Position numbers and translations under genes: made by a program. Below are positions 56,357 through 64,000 of a DNA stretch of 64,000 bases, piece after piece. Each line of letters starts with the position of its first letter. The first letter of the stretch is position 1. The notes below the pieces were generated by a model. The model did no database searches and had not been told where the DNA came from. It saw only the letters and a list, made by a program, of their open reading frames with translations. The stretch is from Pseudorhizobium xiangyangii (GTDB taxonomy: Bacteria > Pseudomonadota > Alphaproteobacteria > Rhizobiales > Rhizobiaceae), in NCBI RefSeq assembly GCF_020531965.1, contig NZ_JAJAWH010000013.1:96903-160902 (forward strand), read 5' to 3'.

Positions 56357-57424
56357 ATGGCCTCTGCCGTCACACCATCTTCGACAGTTGAAGCGCGCCA
56401 GCGCTACCGTGCCCTGACTGCCCGTCGACTGCTCCTCCTCGTTGTCCTCTTCTCATGCCTTCTGTTGTCGGTCGCCGTCGATATGGCGCTTGGACCGGCG
56501 CGCTATTCATTGAACGAAGTAATCGCGGCCGTTCTCTCACCCTCATCGGTCAATGGCCAGCTACGCGTGATCATCTGGGAGCTCCGAATGCCAACGGCCT
56601 TGATGGCCGTGACGGTTGGGGCATGCTTGTCGCTCGCGGGTGCGGAGATGCAGACAATTCTCGCCAATCCGCTAGCCAGTCCATTTACATTGGGCATTTC
56701 CGCCGCCGCCGGCTTCGGCGCCGCGTTGGGCCTCGTCGCGGGTGTGGCGATCTTGCCCGCCGCCATCGAATACATGGTGCCGATCAACGCCTTCCTCATG
56801 GCGATGACCGCCTCCCTGTTCATCTACGGCGTTTCCACGATGCGAGGCGTTACCGTTGAGACGATCGTGCTGCTTGGCATTGCCTTGGTTTTCACCTTCA
56901 ACGCGCTGCTTGCCCTGCTCCAATATCTCGCCACCGAACAGGCGCTCACGGCTGTCGTGTTCTGGACCATGGGGTCCCTGACGAAGGCGACCTGGGGGAA
57001 AGTCGCCGTGACGGCGATCATTCTTGTAGCCGTCGTGCCATTTTTCGCCCGCAACGCGTGGGCACTGACCGCACTCCGTCTCGGCGACGATAAGGCCGCC
57101 TCCTTCGGGGTGAATGTAAGGCGCCTTCGTTTGCAAACGATGATGCTTGTCAGCGTGCTGGCAGCCATCCCCGTGTCCTTCGTCGGCACAATCGGCTTCA
57201 TCGGACTGGTTGGGCCTCATATTGCCCGCATGCTCGTGGGAGAAGATCAGCGGTTCTTTCTGCCCGGCGCGGCCGTCTGCGGCGCCTTAATGCTTTCCGC
57301 AACATCCGTGGTCTCCAAGATGTTGGTACCAGGCGCCATTCTGCCGATCGGCATCATCACCTCGCTGGTCGGCGTGCCCTTCTTCTTCTCGCTGATCTTC
57401 ACCAACAGGAAAAAAGCATGGTGA
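56357..57424 (+). CDS. FecCD-family siderophore ABC permease
   Basis: A 355-residue inner-membrane permease from the ATG at 56357, with AGGAA upstream; the frame is open earlier. About nine or ten hydrophobic segments. Family landmarks: LRVIIWELRMPTALMAVTVG, LSLAGAEMQTILANPLASPF (the FecCD G-x-x-x-Q-x-x-x-x-NPLA motif) and FIGLVGPHIARMLVGEDQRF (ATPase contact). Only one permease gene is present, so the channel would be a homodimer. It overlaps the ATPase gene by 7 bases. Confidence 0.94.
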   Translation: MASAVTPSSTVEARQRYRALTARRLLLLVVLFSCLLLSVAVDMALGPARYSLNEVIAAVLSPSSVNGQLRVIIWELRMPTALMAVTVGACLSLAGAEMQTILANPLASPFTLGISAAAGFGAALGLVAGVAILPAAIEYMVPINAFLMAMTASLFIYGVSTMRGVTVETIVLLGIALVFTFNALLALLQYLATEQALTAVVFWTMGSLTKATWGKVAVTAIILVAVVPFFARNAWALTALRLGDDKAASFGVNVRRLRLQTMMLVSVLAAIPVSFVGTIGFIGLVGPHIARMLVGEDQRFFLPGAAVCGALMLSATSVVSKMLVPGAILPIGIITSLVGVPFFFSLIFTNRKKAW

Positions 57425-58170
57425 GCCTAAGACTGGAGGCGCTCGGCGCCCGCTATGGACGAACCGACGTTTTCTCCGGCATTTCCACGCGACCAATCGA
57501 AGGCGGCAGGCTGACGGCTTTGATCGGGCCGAATGCAGCCGGAAAATCGACGCTGCTCAAGCGCATCGCTGGTCTCCTGAAAGGCGAAGGAGCAGTTCAC
57601 GTCAGTGGAGCCGACGTCTTGGAACGGTCGATCTGCTACATGCCTCAGGATACCGGCGGCAATGCCGTCCTGACGGTGTACGAGTCTGTCTTGCTTGCTG
57701 CCAAGCAGGGCGGCAGTTGGACGGTTTCGGAGGACAATTTGGTCGAGATTGATCAAACCCTCGCCTCACTCGGCATCACGGATCTGGCATTTCGAGACCT
57801 CGGAGCGATTTCGGGCGGCCAAAGGCAACTCGTCGCCATAGCTCAGGCACTGGTTCGCAAACCGAAGATCCTGCTGATGGATGAGCCGACCTCGGCGCTC
57901 GACCTTTTCCGGCAGATCGAGGTACTGCACTACATGCATGAACTGGCGCGCAAGACCGGGATCGCCGTCATCATTGCATTGCACGACCTGAACCATGTCA
58001 TGCGCTATTGCGACCAGACGATAATCGTTGCCGGCGGTCGCCTTGTTACAGACGGACCGACGGCTGAGATCATTACTGCGGACATGCTCCGCGACGTCTA
58101 CCGCGTCAAAGCCCGTGTCGAGACCTGCACGCAAGGCCGTCCGATGATTGTCGTGGACGGCACGGCCTAG
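57418..58170 (+). CDS. Siderophore ABC transporter ATPase (FecE/FepC type)
   Basis: A 250-residue ATPase with Walker A GPNAAGKSTLLK, Q-loop CYMPQDTGG, signature ISGGQRQLVAIAQAL, Walker B ILLMDEPTSALD and H-loop IALHDLNHV, followed by the FecE-type C-terminus. It energises import of ferric siderophore through the preceding permease. It is convergent with the ferric-reductase gene, 18 bases away. Confidence 0.94.
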   Translation: MVSLRLEALGARYGRTDVFSGISTRPIEGGRLTALIGPNAAGKSTLLKRIAGLLKGEGAVHVSGADVLERSICYMPQDTGGNAVLTVYESVLLAAKQGGSWTVSEDNLVEIDQTLASLGITDLAFRDLGAISGGQRQLVAIAQALVRKPKILLMDEPTSALDLFRQIEVLHYMHELARKTGIAVIIALHDLNHVMRYCDQTIIVAGGRLVTDGPTAEIITADMLRDVYRVKARVETCTQGRPMIVVDGTA

Positions 58171-58188
58171 ACCAAAATCCTCAAAATC

Positions 58189-59283
58189 TCAGTCAGCTTC
58201 CACGCCTCGCCGCCAGTATGACACGACCAGATGCTGGTGCTTCTGCAGACCGCGTTCGCTGCGAAGATATTTGCGAATGGCGCGAAAATCATCGAACTCG
58301 CACCCGGCCCAGGCATAGACCCTCTCGTCTTGGCCAGGAAAAACCACGCCCTCCACCGCCGCGGGCAGAAGATTTGCCATCCCGGCAGGCACCCCGTCGC
58401 GAAGCAACCATGAGACATCGACACCAGGCGGATGCCGGACGCTCTGGATTTCCATCGAATCCGCCACCTCGATTATCGCAACACCCTTTGCCTGCTCAGG
58501 AAGAGCTTCAAGCATTCGAGCGATCGCCGGCAACGCCGTTTCGTCACCGGCAAATAGGTACCAATCGGCTTCCACCAATCCGCCACCGCCCGGCCCTGCA
58601 ATTCCGACCCGGTCGCCCACCTTTGCAGCTTGCGCCAAGGCCGAGCCAGGCCCCGCATCCGTGTGGACGACAAAATCCAGCTCCATGGTGCGGGCAGCAA
58701 GATCGATCGAGCGAACCGTATACTTGCGAAAATGAGGCCGAATGACAGGGTCAGCCCATCGGATAAGGCCGTCGGGGCCAACAGTTGGCCACTGGGGCTC
58801 CGGTACATCCGGTCTTTGCACAAGCACGTTTAAATGAAGGGCGTCCAGCGGAACGAAGCGTTCGACATTCTCACCCATAAGCGTCAGTCGGCGCATGTGG
58901 GGCGTTACGTCCCGCACCGCTGCAATTTCCATAATCTCGAAGTTCGGAGGACGGGAAATCGCCTCTCCAGCTCCTTTCCAGGCAATATGGGGACGCTCAC
59001 CGTCGGCGAACTCGACGATATGGGATGCGATTGCCAGGCGGGTGAAGTAAATCCCTTCGAGATCTGCCGCCTCGACATCCACGAGCACCGCGTTGCCTTC
59101 GGGAATGAAGCGTGCCGAAGACGTCTTGAAACGCAGCAGTCGGGTCTGACCGTGTTCCTCCAACTCCGCGTCGTGCTCCGTCATGTGGCAACAGACAGCG
59201 GCAATAACGGCGTGGGGGTCGGCAAGCTCAATACGCGCCTGAGACAGGAAAGCTGCCACTTTGATCTCCATTTTATTCTTCAC
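58189..59283 (-). CDS. Siderophore-interacting FAD-dependent ferric reductase with N-terminal DUF2218-like domain
   Basis: 364 residues from a GTG at 59283 (ATG 59271 is possible). Residues about 1-95 resemble DUF2218 (MTEHDAELEEHGQTRLLRF, LEGIYFTRLAIASHIVEFAD). The SIP/ViuB unit follows: MRRLTLMGENVERF, RKYTVRSID for FAD, and the SIP-domain segments WYLFAGDETALPAIARML and AWAGCEFDDFRAIRKYL for NAD(P)H. It reduces the imported ferric siderophore to release iron in the cytoplasm. It is the last of the TonB receptor, binding protein, reductase series. Confidence 0.9.
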   Translation of the reverse strand: MKNKMEIKVAAFLSQARIELADPHAVIAAVCCHMTEHDAELEEHGQTRLLRFKTSSARFIPEGNAVLVDVEAADLEGIYFTRLAIASHIVEFADGERPHIAWKGAGEAISRPPNFEIMEIAAVRDVTPHMRRLTLMGENVERFVPLDALHLNVLVQRPDVPEPQWPTVGPDGLIRWADPVIRPHFRKYTVRSIDLAARTMELDFVVHTDAGPGSALAQAAKVGDRVGIAGPGGGGLVEADWYLFAGDETALPAIARMLEALPEQAKGVAIIEVADSMEIQSVRHPPGVDVSWLLRDGVPAGMANLLPAAVEGVVFPGQDERVYAWAGCEFDDFRAIRKYLRSERGLQKHQHLVVSYWRRGVEAD

Positions 59284-59289
59284 CGCCGA

Positions 59290-60462
59290 TCAGGGCATCG
59301 TGGATGCCGGATCGGCCGCCACGCAAAAGGTCCCCTCCAGCGGGACCGCCAGGAAATGTTCGTTGAGTTCGTCCAACGTCTTCGCCGGATCGAGATCGCC
59401 CATCGCCTCCGGATGGGACCACTTGGCCAAGCACTCGAAAACCACAAGGTTGAGGGATGAGATCGCAAGCTGATGCGATACCGCGTAGGCACGACCATTC
59501 TTCACCGCGGAGAGGTTTGCCAGCAAATTGCGGCTCGTCACATCGGCAAGTGAGTGGCGCGCGGCAGCCTCGTCGATGCCACCACCGATCGCCAAGCCGC
59601 CCTGCGGGCCGAGATGCGGACTGCCGGTGCCAATATAGATGTCGGGGTTCGCGCTTAGCACGTATTCAGGATTGAGTTGGCCATCGTAGCCGGAGGCCAT
59701 ATCGGCTCCGATATTATGACCACCGGCCAGCTCCAGATAATGTGAAATACGGTTATCCGAGCCTGGCGTATAACAACAGATCGCTCCCGCGTGGACATCA
59801 ATCACGACCTTTGGGCGCGTGGAAATGCCGGATAGGCGATCACCCACCTGCCGATACTTCTCCCGGACAAAGGCAGCAAACTTACGGGCCTGGCCTTCCC
59901 GCCCGATTGCTTGTCCCAAGAGTTCGACGGAGAAGGCCGTTGCCTCTGCCGGGTCGCGCTTCACGCCTTCCGGACGATCGAGGAAGATCACCGGGACACC
60001 GGCCCGCTCCAGCTGCGTGGCAATATCCTGCCACTCCTGTTGCCAGAGGCTAACGATAAAAAGATCTGGGCTTACTGCGAGAATTGCTTCGACGGATACA
60101 TTTTCCGGCACGACGCTGCCAACCTCGGCAATTGCGTCGATGTCTGGAAACTTCTTTTGAAACGCCTTGTACACGCCGCCATCGATGCGTCCGGGCCTTG
60201 CCCACCCGGCAATCTTTGCCACTGGGTCTGGGTCGATCAGTGCCAAAGAGTAAAGCAGCATGCTTTCATTGGTCACAATCCGTCGCGCCGGAGCGACCAG
60301 ACGAACTTCCCGTCCTATGGCATCCTGAAGAAGGATTTCAGCATAGGCCGGACGCGCCAATGAAAGCACCGCGGCCAGGATCGCCAAGCTCATCAGCGAG
60401 CAGTAGAAGGCCGGCAATCCACCGGCCCATCTGGAAACGACTGCTGCCAAAGGCATTACCAT
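59290..60462 (-). CDS. Ferric-siderophore periplasmic binding protein (FepB/BtuF type)
   Basis: About 390 residues from the ATG at 60462, which overlaps the receptor gene end; ATG 60456 is as likely. The signal peptide is LPAFYCSLMSLAILAAVLSL with ARPAYA. The class III binding-protein fold shows DAIGREVRLVAPARRIVTNE, VSVEAILAVSPDLFIVSLWQ, GVPVIFLDRPEGV, ELAGGHNIGADMA and NPEYVLSANPDIYIGTG. It passes the siderophore from the TonB receptor to the FecCD permease. Confidence 0.9.
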   Translation of the reverse strand: MVMPLAAVVSRWAGGLPAFYCSLMSLAILAAVLSLARPAYAEILLQDAIGREVRLVAPARRIVTNESMLLYSLALIDPDPVAKIAGWARPGRIDGGVYKAFQKKFPDIDAIAEVGSVVPENVSVEAILAVSPDLFIVSLWQQEWQDIATQLERAGVPVIFLDRPEGVKRDPAEATAFSVELLGQAIGREGQARKFAAFVREKYRQVGDRLSGISTRPKVVIDVHAGAICCYTPGSDNRISHYLELAGGHNIGADMASGYDGQLNPEYVLSANPDIYIGTGSPHLGPQGGLAIGGGIDEAAARHSLADVTSRNLLANLSAVKNGRAYAVSHQLAISSLNLVVFECLAKWSHPEAMGDLDPAKTLDELNEHFLAVPLEGTFCVAADPASTMP

Positions 60463-62714
60463 GTGTACTTCAGGCTCGCGGTAATCGTCCTTCCTGCCCC
60501 GTAGTTGCAGCTCCCGCCCGTCAGATTGAGGCAATGGGAGACATACTTCTCGTCGAAGAGATTGCTGACGTTCAACTGGACCCGAGTACCTTCGAAGGAT
60601 GGATCGATGGCACCCAGATCATAGGCGGCACCGACATCGACCAGAGTGCGCGAAGGGATGCGCAGTTGATCCAGGTAGGTCACATCGGTCTGATAGGACG
60701 ACATATACCGAACGCCTGCGCTCAACGAGAGACCCTCGACTGCCGCCGGGCGATAGTTCATCCAGAGGCTCGCCTGATGTTCCGGTAGCCGCAAGACCTC
60801 ATTGCCAACCGCCGCAGCGTTCGTCGAACGAACCACCTCGGAATTCGAGTAGGCATAAGCGGCAAGCAGGTCGATCTCGGGCGTCAGTTCATACTTGCCC
60901 TCGATCTCTATGCCACGAATGCGCTGCTTGCCATCCTGAAGATAGCCGATCGGGTTTGCGGGTCGCGGACCTACAGGTGTCAGAGCATTTTCGTGAACGA
61001 GATTGAAGAAGGACAGGCTGATCATCCCTCGCCCCTCGACCGGTTCGTATTTCAGGCCGACCTCGAACTGTTCCGCGGTCTGAGCTTCGAAAGCTTCGCC
61101 GTTGATATCCGTTCCCATCAGCGGAAGGAATGCGGTCGAGTAGCTCGCGTATGGAGCAAACCCGTTGTCGAAGAGGTGAGTTAGGCCTGCCCGCCATGTG
61201 ACCGCGTTATCCTTGGTGGCGATATTACGGTCACTGATCCTGTTTTCCGACTCAAAATCAGACATGTCGTAGCGGAGGCCAAAAGTGCCGAGCCACCCGC
61301 CATAGCGAACCTGATCCTGCAGGTAGAATCCGATCTGGTCCTGGGTCTGTCGCGTCGAAGCCGTGACCGGCGCAACCGGATAGTCCAGCCCATACCGGGG
61401 ATCGAGATAATCGATGCCAGTTACAGGTACGCTTGGGGGCGTGTTGCCGAAGTTGGTGTCTGAAACACCGTGAACATAGTCGATGCCGAGCAAGGCGGTG
61501 TGATCCAATGCACCGGTGTCGAACTTCGCTTCCAGCTGGGTGTCGACCGCAAAGGCCGATGTCCAGTCATCGGATATCGCGGTGACACGACCGAGTTCGC
61601 TCGATGGAATCGGGCCTGCGAAGGTAAAGGCGGGATTGACTAGCACCAGGTCCATATTCTGGTCAGACCGGCCATAGCGCAGGTTTTGCCGGACCGTCCA
61701 CGTTTCATCGAAGGCGTGCTCGAACTCATATCCGAGATGATAATAGTCGCGCTGGAAGCCGCCCCAGTCCGGATCGCCAAGGAAGACATCGCGCGGTATC
61801 TGGCCTGACGGGTTAGGCAGAAGCGTGCCATAGGCGGGATAGAAGCGAGGATTGAAGACCGGTTTGTCGTGCTGGTGATACCCGTAGAGGGTGAGCGACG
61901 TATCGGCGCCGGGCGACCAGGTGAGGCTTGGCGCAATCATGATCTGCCTGTCGCGTTCGTGGTCGACCTGCGTATGCATGTTCCTGCCCTGCCCGAGCAG
62001 GCGGTAGCTCCACTCGCCGTCTTGTGTGATTGGCCCTGTTACGTCCAATGAACCCTGGATGCCACCGAATGCGGAGGTTCCGATGCTCACTTCGCGCTGG
62101 GGCGCCGTCTGTGGGCGCTTGCTGACCTGATTGACAAGCCCACCGGGGATCGCTCGGCCGTAGAGAACAGACGCCGGCCCTTTGATCACCTCGACCCGTT
62201 CGAGCGAATAGGGGTTAATACTCGGGGTGGCATAATTACTAGGATCACCGGGGACGACCAAGCCGTCTAGCCACATCGTGCCATAGGCATTGAAGCCTCG
62301 GACATAGAGCCAATCGTAGCGAATGTCGTATCCGTTCGGATCCGGATGGACGCCGGGGGTGTAGCGCAAGGCCTCGGACACGGTATTTGCCCCTTGAGCT
62401 TCCATCTGGTCGCGGGTCACCACGCTGACGGCTTGGGGGGTTTCGAGAATTGAAGTATCTGTCTTCGAGGCTATCCTGCTTCGCTTTGCGACAATCCCCT
62501 GATCAGGACCCGTCGGCCCCTCACTTTGGACGACGATAGTTCCCAGGACGGTCTCATTGCCGTTACCCGGAATTTGCTGTTCCTGAGCCGCAACCGAAAC
62601 ATACGTGCTGCAAAGCAGCGTGCTCCCAAGCAGGGCTCCACGCAGGCGGCTATTTGCCTTATTCGTCAGCGTTGCTTTCCAAAAATCCGGTTGCCGTCCC
62701 TGCCTGCTCGTCAC
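60456..62714 (-). CDS. TonB-dependent ferric-siderophore outer-membrane receptor
   Basis: A 752-residue receptor. After a signal sequence (RGALLGSTLLCSTYVSVAAQ) comes a TonB box-like start and the plug domain (TPQAVSVVTRDQMEAQGANT, LRYTPGVHPDPNGYDIRYDW, VEVIKGPASVLYGRAIPGGL). The beta barrel ends in ASLKYTW with the required C-terminal aromatic. The wording fits the FhuA/FoxA/FpvA siderophore group. The start is a GTG at 62714, and an iron-box-like palindrome lies 26 bases upstream. Confidence 0.95.
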   Translation of the reverse strand: MTSRQGRQPDFWKATLTNKANSRLRGALLGSTLLCSTYVSVAAQEQQIPGNGNETVLGTIVVQSEGPTGPDQGIVAKRSRIASKTDTSILETPQAVSVVTRDQMEAQGANTVSEALRYTPGVHPDPNGYDIRYDWLYVRGFNAYGTMWLDGLVVPGDPSNYATPSINPYSLERVEVIKGPASVLYGRAIPGGLVNQVSKRPQTAPQREVSIGTSAFGGIQGSLDVTGPITQDGEWSYRLLGQGRNMHTQVDHERDRQIMIAPSLTWSPGADTSLTLYGYHQHDKPVFNPRFYPAYGTLLPNPSGQIPRDVFLGDPDWGGFQRDYYHLGYEFEHAFDETWTVRQNLRYGRSDQNMDLVLVNPAFTFAGPIPSSELGRVTAISDDWTSAFAVDTQLEAKFDTGALDHTALLGIDYVHGVSDTNFGNTPPSVPVTGIDYLDPRYGLDYPVAPVTASTRQTQDQIGFYLQDQVRYGGWLGTFGLRYDMSDFESENRISDRNIATKDNAVTWRAGLTHLFDNGFAPYASYSTAFLPLMGTDINGEAFEAQTAEQFEVGLKYEPVEGRGMISLSFFNLVHENALTPVGPRPANPIGYLQDGKQRIRGIEIEGKYELTPEIDLLAAYAYSNSEVVRSTNAAAVGNEVLRLPEHQASLWMNYRPAAVEGLSLSAGVRYMSSYQTDVTYLDQLRIPSRTLVDVGAAYDLGAIDPSFEGTRVQLNVSNLFDEKYVSHCLNLTGGSCNYGAGRTITASLKYTW

Positions 62715-62739
62715 GATCTGCTACCCCACTTAACGCCAA

Positions 62740-62770
62740 AGTTAACTTGACCAGTTTCTTCAAGTTAACT
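62740..62770. promoter_or_regulatory. Iron-responsive-operator-like palindrome
   Basis: A perfect 11-9-11 inverted repeat: AGTTAACTTGA, nine bases (CCAGTTTCT), TCAAGTTAACT. Its centre reads TGA-N9-TCA, the published IRO consensus for the rhizobial iron regulator RirA. It lies between the TonB receptor gene and the divergent AraC gene, 26 bases from the receptor start, where it could cover the promoter. Confidence 0.75.
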
Positions 62771-62919
62771 ACCTACTAGGGGATGAATAAGCGCGGGGGA
62801 ACGGCCCGATGTTTGCAATGCGACAAGAAACCTTTGCCGGACACGCAAACTGAAAAATTATTCACCAGCGCGCCGGGTGATGCCTTATCGCGGTAGCTAC
62901 CCGTAGAGCGTTGAGGGAA

Positions 62920-63966
62920 ATGACCAACAAGCCGCCGCCTTCCAGCCAGTCCGATGCGCATAAAACCTGTGATCGCGCGACGCGCTTTCGGGTGAGCGAC
63001 TTCCTGCGTAAGGATGGGGTAGACATCGCCAGTCCTGACGACGGGCTTTCGATGGACGACACCCTTCTTCACGGAAATTTCCTGCATGCGGAACTGCGGC
63101 CCGGCCTCTTCCTGCACTTGAGTGATGTCACGGAGGAGCGCCCCTTCACGGCAACCTCGGTCTTGCCCGGAGGTTTATCCTGCATCTTCTTTCTCGACGG
63201 AATGGTGGATTTGACGATCGGGGATCGGGGATTTCACTTCGCTGGTCCGCAGACGAGGGCAGTAACCGGAACGACGATCATGAGCACGCGTTCGGAACGC
63301 TTCCAGCGATCTTCGCGACGCCGTCAGCATTTGAGCCATCTGGTCGTATCAGCATCGCCGGAGTGGTTGGATCTCGACGGACTGACGAATTTCCAGGACG
63401 CCTCCCACGGGACCCGCCTCCTCAACAATCACCTGGGCGAACATCAGTGGGTACTGACACCCCGGGCACTCGAGGTCGTCCGACAGATCCTGCAGCCGTC
63501 CCCTTTTGTCCCTCAACTCCACAATCTCTTCCTCGAAGGCCGCGCGGTAGAAATTGTCGCCGAGAGCCTTGCTGCATCCATGCGGACCGAACCCGAGATC
63601 GACCAGTCAACCATTCTGACCCGGCAGGATCGCATCAAGTTGCAACGAGCCGTCGATCTCATCAGCGAGAACATGGACGCCTCCCTCAGCGTCGATAGGA
63701 TTGCTCGAGAGGCCGGCGTCAGCGCCAGCGGACTTCAGCGGCTCTTCCGGCTGTCAGCGGGGCAAAGCGTATTCGACTACGTACGAGGCCAGCGGCTGGA
63801 GCGCGCCCATGCACTTCTGAAGGCGAACGAAGTCACGATCCCGCAAGCAAGTACCATTGCTGGCTATTCGAACCCCGCAAATTTTGCGACTGCGTTTCGC
63901 AAACGTTTCGGGATCACCCCGCGCGAAGTCGCCGCGCGCAGAGCAATCTCGCAGTCTGATGCATAG
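62920..63966 (+). CDS. AraC-family transcriptional regulator (PchR-like context)
   Basis: About 348 residues from the ATG at 62920 (a TTG at 62911 is possible). The C-terminal AraC domain has both HTH units: LSVDRIAREAGVSASGLQRL with FRLSAGQSVFDYVRGQRLER, and TIPQASTIAGYSNPANFATA with FRKRFGITPREVAARR. The N-terminal part (about 1-240) is the sensor region. Divergence from a TonB siderophore receptor suggests a PchR-type activator that responds to its siderophore. This role is inferred from context. Confidence 0.9.
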   Translation: MTNKPPPSSQSDAHKTCDRATRFRVSDFLRKDGVDIASPDDGLSMDDTLLHGNFLHAELRPGLFLHLSDVTEERPFTATSVLPGGLSCIFFLDGMVDLTIGDRGFHFAGPQTRAVTGTTIMSTRSERFQRSSRRRQHLSHLVVSASPEWLDLDGLTNFQDASHGTRLLNNHLGEHQWVLTPRALEVVRQILQPSPFVPQLHNLFLEGRAVEIVAESLAASMRTEPEIDQSTILTRQDRIKLQRAVDLISENMDASLSVDRIAREAGVSASGLQRLFRLSAGQSVFDYVRGQRLERAHALLKANEVTIPQASTIAGYSNPANFATAFRKRFGITPREVAARRAISQSDA

Positions 63967-64000
63967 CAAGCTCCGGCGTTGGTGATGTCATGTCTGGATG

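Overview
The window reads as a chromosomal segment of an alphaproteobacterium of the order Hyphomicrobiales, most likely family Rhizobiaceae. The basis is the uninterrupted housekeeping series rplU, rpmA, two GNAT acetyltransferases, obgE, proB, proA, nadD, rsfS, rlmH, an EnvC-like protein, a CtpA-like S41 protease, a divergent polysaccharide deacetylase and rppH, a gene order familiar from Rhizobium, Agrobacterium and Sinorhizobium. A bcsN-bcsA-bcsB-bcsZ cellulose operon and a RirA-type iron-responsive palindrome agree with this. The species cannot be named from the sequence alone.

Layout. (1) 1-4870: the 5' part of a peptide-type ABC binding protein gene, a divergent LysR regulator, about 0.8 kb with no convincing gene, then a compact integrase module (tyrosine recombinase, a small HTH protein with a possible zinc site, an AlpA-like HTH protein) abutting the 3' end of a tRNA-Ser(CGA) gene. 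(2) 4970-18024: the core housekeeping series. (3) 18034-23682: a catabolic cluster with GalB-, GalC- and GalD-like enzymes of the 4-oxalomesaconate route, a VOC-fold extradiol dioxygenase in place of the usual LigAB-type gallate dioxygenase, a 6-phosphogluconate-dehydrogenase-like oxidoreductase and a LysR regulator with two HTH domains. (4) 23741-29698: a methyltransferase, a membrane GGDEF-EAL protein, a PAP2 phosphatase and a succinate-semialdehyde-type dehydrogenase. (5) 29989-38950: the cellulose operon bcsN-bcsA-bcsB-bcsZ plus a TPR protein. (6) 39136-48292: an oligopeptide-type ABC importer interleaved with an amidohydrolase, a RidA-family protein, a SelA-like PLP enzyme and an IclR regulator. 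(7) 48603-53395: a sugar-type ABC importer with a sugar epimerase/dehydrogenase and a FadR-type GntR regulator. (8) 53496-56356: a gene-poor accessory patch with two small hypothetical proteins and an acyltransferase-3 membrane protein. (9) 56357-63966: a ferric-siderophore system (FecCD-type permease, ATPase, ferric reductase, binding protein, TonB receptor) with a divergent AraC regulator.

How the parts work together. The gal-like cluster should convert an aromatic ring-cleavage product through 4-oxalomesaconate to pyruvate and oxaloacetate. The GGDEF-EAL protein could set the cyclic-di-GMP level sensed by the PilZ domain of BcsA nearby. In the importer cluster at 39-48 kb, a similar motif lies before both outward operons (39094 and 45154), suggesting the central IclR protein controls both. 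In the siderophore locus an 11-9-11 palindrome containing TGA-N9-TCA lies directly before the TonB receptor gene. No CRISPR array, rRNA or complete insertion sequence was seen. All functional assignments come from reading motifs and gene context; no database search was run.
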